Notes: generated by a model not told the origin, from the letters alone. Counted from the first letter of the stretch, positions 8,271 through 16,284 are shown. The stretch is 64,000 nt of DNA from an uncultured Bacilli bacterium (GCA_934120635.1 CAKOUR010000009.1:1-64000); one strand, 5' to 3'. A program made the numbers and translations.

Positions 8271-9029
8271 ATGGATAAGTTTTGTCAATTTTATATTATT
8301 TTAGGAAATAAGGATTATCAAGGTAAAAATGATGGAAATGTTTATATTAATGCTACTGGTGTTAGGGATATTAATTTAATTAAGGATGCTATTTTTAAGT
8401 ATTATCATAAAAAGAGTAAAGAAAATATAAAGGTTTCTAATCGTATTGTTTTTTTGGTTCCTGATTCTAGTTTAGATATGCAATGTCAAATGATTATTGA
8501 ACAGTTACATTTGAATGGGGAGATTCAATATTTACCTAATGAGCAGAAAAGAGATGTTTCTTTGGAGAGGGTTATTTCTAATTCAGTTGATGTTTCTTCT
8601 GCAAAAGAAAAAGTAGAGGATGCTACTAGTTCTGTTATGGGAAAAAATGAATCAGTTTCTAATATGGTTAATTCAGTTGGTTCTGTACCTCAAAATACTT
8701 TAGAAGAAGTAAGAGAAAAAATAGAAGAGAACTCTTTAGAGAAAGAAGAAAAGGATAAGGATTCTTCTGCTCCTTTAAAAGATAATATTTATCGTGGGGA
8801 TGTAGATAATTCTATTTTAAATAAGAAAAAAGATGGGCAAAATAATGAGATGTATGAAAAGGATTCTGCTACTTATATGGGGTATAATCCTACTTTGATT
8901 AATAATAATGTTCATTCTATTGTTGGTAATCATAGAAAGTCTGCTTTTATTTCATTGCCGGTTATTATTTTTATTTTATCTTCTATTTTGTTGGTTATTT
9001 CTGTTGTGATACTATTCGTTTTAGATTAG
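8271..9029 (+). CDS. Tail-anchored protein of unknown function
   Basis: I do not recognise this 252-residue protein. It starts with a compact domain of about 80 residues (CQFYIILGNKDYQGK onward) with alternating beta-like and helical stretches. A charged, low-complexity linker rich in Ser, Glu and Lys (about 95-215) follows, and the last 30 residues form a single transmembrane helix with almost no residues after it. The topology implies a cytoplasmic N-terminal domain anchored at the membrane. It is the last gene of the recombinase element, with its own promoter, ending about 30 bases before the right junction. That position is where accessory or cargo functions often sit, but nothing in the sequence gives a role. 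Confidence 0.7.
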   Translation: MDKFCQFYIILGNKDYQGKNDGNVYINATGVRDINLIKDAIFKYYHKKSKENIKVSNRIVFLVPDSSLDMQCQMIIEQLHLNGEIQYLPNEQKRDVSLERVISNSVDVSSAKEKVEDATSSVMGKNESVSNMVNSVGSVPQNTLEEVREKIEENSLEKEEKDKDSSAPLKDNIYRGDVDNSILNKKKDGQNNEMYEKDSATYMGYNPTLINNNVHSIVGNHRKSAFISLPVIIFILSSILLVISVVILFVLD

Positions 9030-9055
9030 TATCTTTTTCTTTTTTTGGCAACAAG

Positions 9056-9352
9056 TTATATTGTTGCTTCTGTGCCACAAAATCCAATGTCTGCATCTCC
9101 AGATAAAACGGTTGACATTACTGCATCTGCTCCTTGAGATAATGTAATTTCTACGTCTAATCCTTCGTCTTTAAAATAGCCTAGAGCATCTGCTAAGTAT
9201 TGGGGTGCGTAAAAAATACTGTGTGTTACTTCTGCTAGAGTTACTTTCTTTAAGTTATTATTTTCATTATTTTTCTTTTTGGTGTTTATGTTAAATATTA
9301 TACCAAGTGCCAAAATAATAATAATTGAACAAATTAAAATAATCTTTTTCAT
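9056..9352 (-). pseudogene. N-terminal part of the split ABC substrate-binding protein
   Basis: The minus-strand frame starts at ATG 9352, which has AGGAGG 5 bases upstream; a longer frame from 9370 lacks a site. It encodes a signal-anchor (IILICSIIIILALGIIF) and the start of a NitT/TauT-type binding domain: VTHSIFYAPQYLADALGYF, then SQGADAVMSTVLSGDADIGF. It runs into a TAA immediately after GTEATI, 8 bases past the recombinase-element junction. The rest of the gene is at 2414-3130. No lipobox cysteine follows the hydrophobic segment, so the intact protein would be membrane-anchored rather than a lipoprotein. The 98-residue fragment cannot bind substrate by itself. Confidence 0.85.
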
Positions 9353-9420
9353 TTTTCCTCCTTTTATCATTTTATTTTATTCTTACTTTAGTATTTTGGT
9401 TACGTATAATGTAAATTAAC

Positions 9421-9449
9421 TTGATAAAGTTTTTTCTTTTTGGTAATAT
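9421..9449 (+). promoter_or_regulatory. Promoter of gap
   Basis: TTGATA (9421-9426) and TAATAT (9444-9449) are separated by 17 bases, 19 bases upstream of the gap start codon; the leader contains the AGGAGG ribosome binding site. Confidence 0.65.
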
Positions 9450-9468
9450 TTAGTAGGAGGATGATAAA

Positions 9469-10470
9469 GTGAAGAGAATAGCAATTAATGGTTTTGGTAG
9501 AATTGGTCGATTGGTATTTCGAATTATGGAGAATGATCCAGAGATAGAGGTTGTTGCGATTAATGATTTGACTGATAGTGAGCAGTTGGCTTATTTACTT
9601 AAGTATGATACAAATCATCGTGTTTATCGAGAAGAAGTTTCTTTTGATGAAGATGGTATTATTGTCGGAAATCGTCATATACATGTTTATAGCGAAACTG
9701 ATCCTAGTAAACTTCCGTGGGATGAATTAGGAATTGATTTGGTTTTTGAGTGTACGGGAAGATTTGTTGATGTTACAAAGGCTCATGCTCATATTGAAGC
9801 AGGAGCTAAAAAAGTTATTATTTCTGCTCCTGCTAAAGGAGATATTAAGACTATTGTTTATCATGTTAATGATGATATTTTAGATGGAACAGAAGAGATT
9901 ATTAGTGCTGCTAGTTGTACAACAAATTGTTTAGCACCTGTACTTTCTGTTTTAGAAAAAGAATATGGAATTGAAAAAGGATATATGACTACTATTCATG
10001 CTTATACTAATGATCAAGTTACTTTAGATGTTGCGCATAAGAAAGGAATTCAAGCAAGAAGAGGAAGAGCTTGTGGGCTGAATATTGTTCCTACCTCAAC
10101 TGGGGCTGCTAAAGCAATTGGTAAAGTTATTCCTAGTTTGAATGGAAAGATGAAAGGTGGTGCAATGCGTGTTCCTGTTAGCGATGGTTCTTTAGTTGAT
10201 TTAACTTTACAATTGAAGAAGAATGTTACTGTATCAGAAATTAACGATTTATTTAAGGCAAAAGTGAATGAAACTTTACATTATACGGATGATTCTATTG
10301 TTTCTAGTGATATTATTTCTTCTACTTGTGGGGCTACTGTTGATGGGAATTTGACTGATGTTTTAGATGGGGAGAATGGTCAACTTGTTAAAGTTATTGC
10401 TTGGTATGATAATGAGATGGGATATTCTGCACAGATGGTTAGGACAGCTAAAAAACTGATTAGTTTATAA
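9469..10470 (+). CDS. gap: Glyceraldehyde-3-phosphate dehydrogenase (NAD-dependent)
   Basis: This glycolytic enzyme converts glyceraldehyde 3-phosphate, phosphate and NAD+ to 1,3-bisphosphoglycerate. At 333 residues it is full length. The Rossmann motif INGFGRIGR opens the protein, the catalytic cysteine C150 lies in SAASCTTNC, and the C-terminus has the conserved WYDNEMGYSAQMV. The start is GTG at 9469, fixed by AGGAGG at 9455-9460. It is transcribed alone, between its own promoter and a bidirectional terminator. Confidence 0.97.
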   Translation: MKRIAINGFGRIGRLVFRIMENDPEIEVVAINDLTDSEQLAYLLKYDTNHRVYREEVSFDEDGIIVGNRHIHVYSETDPSKLPWDELGIDLVFECTGRFVDVTKAHAHIEAGAKKVIISAPAKGDIKTIVYHVNDDILDGTEEIISAASCTTNCLAPVLSVLEKEYGIEKGYMTTIHAYTNDQVTLDVAHKKGIQARRGRACGLNIVPTSTGAAKAIGKVIPSLNGKMKGGAMRVPVSDGSLVDLTLQLKKNVTVSEINDLFKAKVNETLHYTDDSIVSSDIISSTCGATVDGNLTDVLDGENGQLVKVIAWYDNEMGYSAQMVRTAKKLISL

Positions 10471-10471
10471 A

Positions 10472-10505
10472 AAAGAGCAAATTTAAGGATAAATTTGTTC
10501 TTTTT
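10472..10505. terminator. Bidirectional terminator between gap and the DUF6512-like gene
   Basis: A 14-bp stem with one G-U pair (10472-10485 with 10490-10503) and a 4-base loop carries A-runs on the left and T-runs on the right. It serves gap on the plus strand and the convergent membrane-protein gene on the minus strand, whose last codons it overlaps. Confidence 0.8.
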
Positions 10506-11040
10506 TAAAGCCGTAAGTATTGGTAATAGGATCTTTAAATAGATCTTCTTTAGGAGGAGAATAGGTTAGAATAATAAAATTTAAATAGATTAAGATAATA
10601 AATAAAATGGATAAAGTATTTAGATAAGGAATTTTTTTAGTACTTAAGATGTAATAGGAGATTAGTTGACATAAGGAGTAAGTAAGTATCATTAGTAATA
10701 ATGTTACGGGTAAGAATTCTCCAATGATATAATAGATAGGAAGATATAAAAGTAAAAAAATTAAGATGGATAAAGTACTACTTAAGAATAGATTAAAAGA
10801 AAAGTTATTTACTTTTATTTGTTCTTTTTTTAAGAGAAGATAATCAAATAATCCGTAGATTATGGTTGAAGTAAAAAGTATTTTTAAGTGTTCAAAGATA
10901 GATTCATTTATGGGAAAAAAGAAAGAGAATAAGATATTAGGAAATAGATTATAAATAAAATGGCTAGGGAAAGATAGAAGGAAAATACCAAATACAGCGA
11001 TTATTCTTGTTTTGATTAACTTTTTTTCTATTTTTATCAC
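10483..11040 (-). CDS. Multipass membrane protein, DUF6512-like
   Basis: The protein has 185 residues with about five hydrophobic segments. The sequence PINESIFEHLKILF near the second segment and the ending PPKEDLFKDPITNTYGF match what I recall of the DUF6512 family of Firmicutes membrane proteins, whose function is unknown. No enzymatic residues can be picked out. The start at 11040 has a weak upstream AGGTGA. It converges on gap through a shared terminator and lies divergent to the sigma-factor gene. Confidence 0.7.
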   Translation of the reverse strand: MIKIEKKLIKTRIIAVFGIFLLSFPSHFIYNLFPNILFSFFFPINESIFEHLKILFTSTIIYGLFDYLLLKKEQIKVNNFSFNLFLSSTLSILIFLLLYLPIYYIIGEFLPVTLLLMILTYSLCQLISYYILSTKKIPYLNTLSILFIILIYLNFIILTYSPPKEDLFKDPITNTYGFKKEQIYP

Positions 11041-11107
11041 CTCAGTAAAATATATGTTAATAGATAGAAAATACTTATTCTTCTTTTTCCTTTTTGTAAA
11101 TTTAAGG

Positions 11108-11136
11108 TTGACAGGATTATGTTCTTATCATAGAAT
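11108..11136 (+). promoter_or_regulatory. Strong promoter of the sigma-factor gene
   Basis: A consensus TTGACA (11108-11113) and TAGAAT (11131-11136) are 17 bases apart, 31 bases before the ATG at 11168. The promoter supports the shorter start over the upstream frame beginning at 11012. Confidence 0.8.
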
Positions 11137-11167
11137 ATATTTTTGGGTTTTAACTGGAGGTAATTTT

Positions 11168-12526
11168 ATGGAGTATGAGATAAAAAAGTTAAAAAGAATT
11201 GATATGCATACTTATCATCGGTTAATTTCTTGTTATGGAAAAGAGAAGATAAATCAGTATTTTGATTTAGAAATTGAAAAAAGTATTCAAGGAGGAATTT
11301 CTTTAGAAGAAATTTGGGAAAAGTTTGGCTATTACTTAGCTACTTTGGATAAGAATTTATTTTATGAAGATATTCTTCAACAGATGAAAAAAAGTTCTGT
11401 CAATAAACGAAATGGAAAAAGTTTATTTTCTTTAGAGGATGAAGTCTATTATGGATTTCATTTATTAAAGAAAGATTATATTCAAATTTTTGCTCATCAA
11501 GATAGTTATGTTGATTTAGATTTAGAAAAGGTATTTTCTTCAATTAAAAGTACTGATACTGGGAAAAAGTTGGTAGAAAAATTTAGAAAATTTTATTCTG
11601 AATGTAATAGATGTTCAAATTTTGATCAGTATTTTCAAATAATTTTAAAAAAATATCAAAAAGGACTTCAAGATGATAAAGTTCTTTCTTGTTTAGATTT
11701 AGCTATTTCTTCTAGTGAGGGTTCAAGTCTTTCTGAGGAAGAATTATTGGAACAGGTTGATATGTATTTGGATTATAGTAAGGCTGTTTATTTGTTTCAA
11801 GTTTATAATATTCGGTTAGTAAAATATTATGTTAGTCTTTATTTTAAGGATTGGCATATTACTGATTTGGAACAATGTGGTATGATTGGTCTTACTGAGG
11901 CGATTTTCAAGTTTGATATTCGAAAAGGGACTCATTTTTGTTCATATGCTTATTTTAATATTAAAAGAGCTATATTTAATAGTGCTTATGTGGATTATCA
12001 TCTTTTTGGTATGCCTTTGGGGATTGCTAGTTTACAGAATAGGGCAATGAAAATTACGGATATGTATTATTTTTATTATGGAAAGAAAATTACTGATGAG
12101 GAACTTGCTTTAAAGTTAAATTTTAAGGATGTTAAGTTATTGTCTTTTATTCGAGAAAGGGATAATTTTGTTTGTGATTCTTTACAGAAGAGAGTTAAAG
12201 GTGAAAATGATGGTTATTTTGAACAAGATAATGCTAGTTTAATTGATAATATTTCTTATGAGATAGATAAATTTGAAGATATAGATGACGTGTTAGATGG
12301 GTATGATTTTTCTATTTTTATTCAAGATATTTGTCAAATTCTTTCTCCAAGAGATAGAGAGATTTTATTTAAAAGAATTGGCTATCAATTAGATGATGCT
12401 ATGGGGTTACAGCAAATCGGAGAGGAATATCATCTTACTTGCGAGGGTGTTAGGAAAATTTGTCAGCGTTCTATTTTAAAATTGAGGAAAAGTAAAAAAA
12501 TTAAATCTTTTTCTCCTTATCAGTAG
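11168..12526 (+). CDS. Sigma-70 family RNA polymerase sigma factor with long N-terminal extension
   Basis: The protein has 452 residues. The ATG at 11168 is fixed by TGGAGG and by the promoter at 11108. The C-terminal half carries sigma regions: 2 (DLEQCGMIGLTEAIFKFDIR and FCSYAYFNIKRAIFNSAY), a region-3-like stretch, and region 4 with the helix-turn-helix around LQQIGEEYHLTCEGVRKI. The first roughly 200 residues have no match I recognise. The region 2.4 tryptophan pair of housekeeping sigma (YWWIRQAI) is replaced by YFNIKRAI, so this looks like an alternative or strongly diverged factor rather than RpoD. No anti-sigma gene is adjacent. Confidence 0.75.
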   Translation: MEYEIKKLKRIDMHTYHRLISCYGKEKINQYFDLEIEKSIQGGISLEEIWEKFGYYLATLDKNLFYEDILQQMKKSSVNKRNGKSLFSLEDEVYYGFHLLKKDYIQIFAHQDSYVDLDLEKVFSSIKSTDTGKKLVEKFRKFYSECNRCSNFDQYFQIILKKYQKGLQDDKVLSCLDLAISSSEGSSLSEEELLEQVDMYLDYSKAVYLFQVYNIRLVKYYVSLYFKDWHITDLEQCGMIGLTEAIFKFDIRKGTHFCSYAYFNIKRAIFNSAYVDYHLFGMPLGIASLQNRAMKITDMYYFYYGKKITDEELALKLNFKDVKLLSFIRERDNFVCDSLQKRVKGENDGYFEQDNASLIDNISYEIDKFEDIDDVLDGYDFSIFIQDICQILSPRDREILFKRIGYQLDDAMGLQQIGEEYHLTCEGVRKICQRSILKLRKSKKIKSFSPYQ

Positions 12527-12551
12527 TGTGATTTTTGTCATGCTTTTTTCT

Positions 12552-12580
12552 TTTCAAAAGTAAGTTTTTCGTGGTATAAT
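12552..12580 (+). promoter_or_regulatory. Extended -10 promoter of the suf operon
   Basis: TGGTATAAT (12572-12580) is a perfect extended -10; a poor -35 (TTTCAA, 12552-12557) lies 17 bases upstream. It is 28 bases before sufC. Confidence 0.65.
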
Positions 12581-12608
12581 ATTTTTGCTTGAAAGTGGTG
12601 ATGAGAAA

Positions 12609-13364
12609 ATGAAATTAGAAATTAAGGATTTAACGGTAGAAGTAGAAAATAAAATTATTTTAAATCATTTGAATTTACAGATAGAGCCTGGTACTATTCA
12701 TACTATTATGGGACCTAATGGGGTTGGTAAGAGTACTTTATCTAGAGTAATTATGGGTGATACACATTATCATGTTAAGAATGGAGATATTCTTTTTGAT
12801 GGGGAGTCTATTCTTTCTCTTCCTGTTAATGAGAGAAGTCGAAAGGGAATCTTTTTAGCTATGCAATCTCCTATGGAAATTGATGGGGTTAGTAATCAAG
12901 ATTTCTTGAGAACGGCTATTGCTCAGAAAAATCAAGAGAGAGTTGGGTTATATCAATTTATTCAAGATGTTGAGAAGGCTACTTCGGAATTAAAAATGAA
13001 TAAGGATTTAATTCATCGTAGTTTGAATGTTGGCTTTAGTGGGGGAGAAAAGAAAAAGAATGAAGTATTGCAAATTAAGTTATTAAAACCTAGTTTTATT
13101 ATTTTAGATGAACTTGATAGTGGATTAGATGTTGATAGTCTTCGTATTGTATGTGAGAATATTCTTTCTTATAAAAAAGAAAATCCTGATGTTGCAATTT
13201 TGATTATTACGCATTATTCAATGATATTGGAATATTTAAAGCCTGATTATGTTCATATTTTAGGAAATAAGCATATTGTTAAGACTGGGGACTATCATTT
13301 GACTAGTGATATTGAGGCAAATGGGTATACGAAGTATTTAGAAGAGGATACTAATCATGAATAA
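12609..13364 (+). CDS. sufC: SufC, ATPase of the Fe-S cluster assembly scaffold
   Basis: SufC drives rearrangement of the SufB/SufD scaffold on which Fe-S clusters are built. The 251-residue protein has Walker A GPNGVGKST (35-43), the SufC-type signature GFSGGEKKKNE and Walker B FIILDELDSGLD. The stretch IFLAMQSPMEIDGVSN is a SufC hallmark. The ATG at 12609 is chosen over an in-frame ATG at 12585 because the latter lies almost on the promoter. It overlaps the next gene by 8 bases, and four genes (C, D, S, U) are closely packed. Confidence 0.95.
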   Translation: MKLEIKDLTVEVENKIILNHLNLQIEPGTIHTIMGPNGVGKSTLSRVIMGDTHYHVKNGDILFDGESILSLPVNERSRKGIFLAMQSPMEIDGVSNQDFLRTAIAQKNQERVGLYQFIQDVEKATSELKMNKDLIHRSLNVGFSGGEKKKNEVLQIKLLKPSFIILDELDSGLDVDSLRIVCENILSYKKENPDVAILIITHYSMILEYLKPDYVHILGNKHIVKTGDYHLTSDIEANGYTKYLEEDTNHE

Positions 13365-14121
13365 AATTATTATTAAAAATAATGTTTTAGAGGAAATAGA
13401 TAATGAAGTATTTTCTATTAAAAATTGTGAAATAATTATTAAGAAGAGTGGAGAATATGTTATTGAGTATCAAGATTGTTCTTTAGTTAATTGTTTTATA
13501 AAAATACTTAAAAATATTGTTGCTAAGATATTTATTAGTAGTGTAGATAATGATTTGGAGGTTAATAATCATTATTCTTTAGATGAGAATAGTCAGTTGT
13601 TATTGTTTCAATTTTATTATAATAAAAATATTTTAGAGAATACGGTTATTGATTTGGATGGAAAAAATTCTTCTTTTAAAGAGGGCTTTTCTAGTATCAG
13701 TAGGGGAAGTGAGGAATATCATATTATAGTAAATCATAATGCAAAAAATGTTTCTAGTGATATTCAAAATAAATGTATTGGGTTGGATAAATCTTCTATT
13801 ACTTTGGATATTAATAGTGTTCTTAAGAGAGGAAATACTAATTGTGTAATGGATCAATCTAGTCGTATTTTAACCCTTGGAGAAGTTGATGCTAAGATTA
13901 TTCCTAATATGTTTATTGATGAAGATAGTGTTGTTGCTAAACATGGTTCTGTAATTGGGGGATTTCGGGATAGTGAAATTTTTTACTTGATGAGTCGTGG
14001 GATTTCTTATTCAGAAGCCATTCATTTATTGATAAAGGGATTTATTTTTTCTAATTTGATTGTTGATATGGAGAAAAGGGCGATGATTTTTTCCATTATT
14101 CAAAATTTAAGAGGTGAGTAG
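13357..14121 (+). CDS. sufD: Short SufB/SufD-family scaffold protein (SufD-like)
   Basis: The protein has 254 residues, against more than 400 for typical SufD or SufB. The C-terminal core is recognisable: SSRILTLGEVDAKIIPNM, then VVAKHGSVIGG with the conserved histidine, then FYLMSRGISYSEAIHLLIKG, which docks on SufC. The preceding part shows the alternating hydrophobic pattern of the right-handed beta-helix. The catalytic cysteine that SufB has just before the HG motif is absent, which favours SufD over SufB. No second SufB/D gene follows. It could be half of a heteromer with a SufB encoded elsewhere, or a minimal homodimeric scaffold. Confidence 0.8.
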   Translation: MNKIIIKNNVLEEIDNEVFSIKNCEIIIKKSGEYVIEYQDCSLVNCFIKILKNIVAKIFISSVDNDLEVNNHYSLDENSQLLLFQFYYNKNILENTVIDLDGKNSSFKEGFSSISRGSEEYHIIVNHNAKNVSSDIQNKCIGLDKSSITLDINSVLKRGNTNCVMDQSSRILTLGEVDAKIIPNMFIDEDSVVAKHGSVIGGFRDSEIFYLMSRGISYSEAIHLLIKGFIFSNLIVDMEKRAMIFSIIQNLRGE

Positions 14122-14123
14122 AT

Positions 14124-15320
14124 ATGAATCGTGAAGATTTTCCGATGCTTAATCAAGATTTAATTTATTTAGATAATGGGGCTACTACTTTAAAACCTAA
14201 ATGTGTTATTGATAGTGTAGTTTCATATTATAGTAATTATTGTGCTAATGCTCATCGGGGAGATTATTCTATTAGTCAAAAAGTGGATAGTATGTATGAG
14301 AATGTTCGTGAGAAAATTAAGAATTTTATTCATGCAAATGATAGTAGTGAGATTGTTTTTACGAGTGGGACTACGGATGGATTAAATCGAATTGTTTTTG
14401 GTTATTTTAGGAAAAAACTAGTTGAGGGTGATGAAGTTTTAATTACGGAAAGTGAACATGCTTCTAATGTTCTTCCTTGGTTTAGTTTGGCTAAAGAAAA
14501 GGGAATTGTGGTGAAATATATTCCTCTTGATTCCCATCATGAAGTTACGATTTCTAATGTTAAGAAGAGTATTACTTCTCGGACTAAGGTAATTTCTTTA
14601 GCTTATATTACGAATGTTATTGGAGATATCAGGCCAATGAGAGAAATTATTGATTATGCCCATCAAAAAGGAATTTTAGTTGTTGGTGATGGAGCACAGA
14701 GTATTAGTCATTTGAAGATGAATGTTAGTCTAGATGATGTTGATTTCTTTGTTACTAGTGCTCATAAGATGTATGGTCCTACTGGTGTTGGCTTTTTATA
14801 TGGAAAGTTTGATCTTTTAAATGAAATGGATCCTGTTATTTATGGTGGTGGGATGAATGCAATGTATTTAAAAGATGGTTATGTAGAACTTCGTGAAGTA
14901 CCGACAAAGTTTGAAGCTGGAACGCAGAATATTGCTGGTGTTATTGGTATGGGAGAAGCAATTTCTTATTTAGAGAATATTGGTATGAATAAGATTATGA
15001 AATATGAGCATGAATTAAAGAATTATTTTGTTTCTAAGTTAAAAGAGTTAGATAATATTATTATTTATAATGAAGATACTGTTGGTAGTATTGTTACTTT
15101 TAATGTTCGGGATATTTTTAGTCAGGATGTGGCTATTTATTTGGATAAGCATCATATTTGTATTCGTAGTGGTAATCATTGTTCTAAGATATTAAATCAA
15201 GTTTTTGATATTAGTAATACTTGTCGAGTTAGTTTGGGAATTTATAATACTTATGAAGAAATTGATGCTTTAGTAGAGGCTTTAAAAAATATAGAGAATA
15301 TTTGGACGGAAATATTATAA
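14124..15320 (+). CDS. sufS: SufS cysteine desulfurase (group II)
   Basis: This PLP enzyme takes sulfur from cysteine and passes it to SufU. It has 398 residues, full length. The PLP lysine is in TSAHKMYGPTGVG and the persulfide cysteine in CIRSGNHCSK, the group II position. The opening YLDNGATTLKP is typical. The gene starts 2 bases after the sufD stop. In Firmicutes SufS works with the zinc protein SufU, whose gene comes next. Confidence 0.95.
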   Translation: MNREDFPMLNQDLIYLDNGATTLKPKCVIDSVVSYYSNYCANAHRGDYSISQKVDSMYENVREKIKNFIHANDSSEIVFTSGTTDGLNRIVFGYFRKKLVEGDEVLITESEHASNVLPWFSLAKEKGIVVKYIPLDSHHEVTISNVKKSITSRTKVISLAYITNVIGDIRPMREIIDYAHQKGILVVGDGAQSISHLKMNVSLDDVDFFVTSAHKMYGPTGVGFLYGKFDLLNEMDPVIYGGGMNAMYLKDGYVELREVPTKFEAGTQNIAGVIGMGEAISYLENIGMNKIMKYEHELKNYFVSKLKELDNIIIYNEDTVGSIVTFNVRDIFSQDVAIYLDKHHICIRSGNHCSKILNQVFDISNTCRVSLGIYNTYEEIDALVEALKNIENIWTEIL

Positions 15321-15339
15321 ATAAAAGAAGGTGATAAGA

Positions 15340-15771
15340 ATGGATAGAGAATTAAAAAGAAGTATTATTTTAGATAATTATCAAAATCCTTATCATCGTT
15401 TAAGACATGATGAAGATGATTATTTAAAGTTAAATAGTAGAAATGTAAGTTGTATTGATAATATTGATGTTTATATTAAGATTAAAGATGGCGTTATTGA
15501 AGATATTAGTTTTGAGGGAGAAGCTTGTGTGATTAGTATTTCTTCTACTTCGATTATGGCTTCTACTTTGGTTGGAAAAACTATAGATGAAGCGCTTAAG
15601 ATTATTGAAAATTATGATGATATGATAGAGGAAAAGGAATATGATAAGGATATTTTAGGGGAGGCTGTTGTTTATGATGATATTGCTAAGCAACCTTCTA
15701 GGAAGAAGTGTGCTACGTTAACTTGGAATGGTGTTTATAAAAAATTGCTATCTTTAAAAGATGGTAAGTAG
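15340..15771 (+). CDS. sufU: SufU, zinc-dependent sulfurtransferase partner of SufS
   Basis: The protein has 143 residues. SufU accepts persulfide sulfur from SufS by zinc-ligand exchange. The zinc ligands are visible: Cys and Asp in VSCIDN, Cys in GEACVISI and Cys in RKKCATLTW. The insert between the second and third cysteines that distinguishes SufU from IscU is present. ATG 15340 is preferred to the GTG at 15331, because AGAAGG ends at 15331 and gives correct spacing only to 15340. In most Firmicutes sufB follows sufU; here sepF follows instead. Confidence 0.93.
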   Translation: MDRELKRSIILDNYQNPYHRLRHDEDDYLKLNSRNVSCIDNIDVYIKIKDGVIEDISFEGEACVISISSTSIMASTLVGKTIDEALKIIENYDDMIEEKEYDKDILGEAVVYDDIAKQPSRKKCATLTWNGVYKKLLSLKDGK

Positions 15772-15829
15772 TTTTTTCTTTGAAGTAATTTACAGAAAAA
15801 TCAAAAAAAAGTGAAATGTGATAAAAAAG

Positions 15830-15858
15830 TTGTATTTCAAAAAAAACTAGTGTATAAT
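15830..15858 (+). promoter_or_regulatory. Promoter of sepF-divIVA
   Basis: TTGTAT (15830-15835) and TATAAT (15853-15858) are 17 bases apart, 30 bases before the sepF start. Confidence 0.65.
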
Positions 15859-15888
15859 AATTGTAAGTTATGATAAGGAGAGGATACT

Positions 15889-16284
15889 ATGGCTTTGAGT
15901 AAATTGAAGAAGATGATTGTAGATGAAATTGATGATGAAGAAGTAGAGGAGTCTGAAAAGAGTGAAGATATGGTTAATAGTGTAGGAACAGGTAAAATGA
16001 TTTTGTTAGAGCCTCGTGCTTATTCTGAGAGTCAACAAATTGCTGATCATTTGAAGAAGAAAAATACTGTTGTTGTGAATATGAAGAGGGTAACGCCTGA
16101 TCAAGCAAAAAGAATTGTAGATTTTTTAAGTGGTACAGTTTATGCTTTGGGTGGAGATTTACAAAAAATAGGTGCTGGTATTTTCTTATGTACACCTAAA
16201 AATGTTGATGTTGAAGGGGCTATTACTGATGATGATGATAAGGGGAAGAAGGCTAAGAATAACGATATTGATTTAGATTGGTAG
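15889..16284 (+). CDS. sepF: SepF, cell-division protein anchoring FtsZ
   Basis: SepF binds the FtsZ C-terminal tail and tethers the Z-ring to the membrane. The 131-residue protein has the usual acidic linker (about residues 10-30). The SepF core follows from about 38: PRAYSESQQIADHLKK, NMKRVTPDQAKRIVDFLSG and GGDLQKIGAGIFLCTP. The start has an AAGGAGAGG site. It is cotranscribed with divIVA, 17 bases downstream, matching the division clusters of Firmicutes, although ftsZ itself is not here. Confidence 0.95.
   Translation: MALSKLKKMIVDEIDDEEVEESEKSEDMVNSVGTGKMILLEPRAYSESQQIADHLKKKNTVVVNMKRVTPDQAKRIVDFLSGTVYALGGDLQKIGAGIFLCTPKNVDVEGAITDDDDKGKKAKNNDIDLDW

Larger units (their letters stand above)
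3124..9067. mobile_element. 5.9-kb serine-recombinase element inserted in the binding-protein gene
   Basis: Both sides of this segment are halves of one ABC binding-protein gene in the same orientation. The plus-strand sequence TTGTTGC occurs at 3124-3130 and 9061-9067, exactly where the two halves meet their foreign neighbours. Deleting one repeat and the 5,937-bp span rejoins the gene in frame. Inside are five plus-strand genes: M3 peptidase, M23 peptidase, a resolvase-type recombinase, a LamG surface protein and a tail-anchored protein. The right end shows an inverted repeat, GCAACAA-GTTATA-TTGTTGC (9048-9067). The recombinase is the obvious candidate for moving the element. Serine integrases usually leave short core repeats, which fits. 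Whether it still excises is unknown. Confidence 0.8.
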
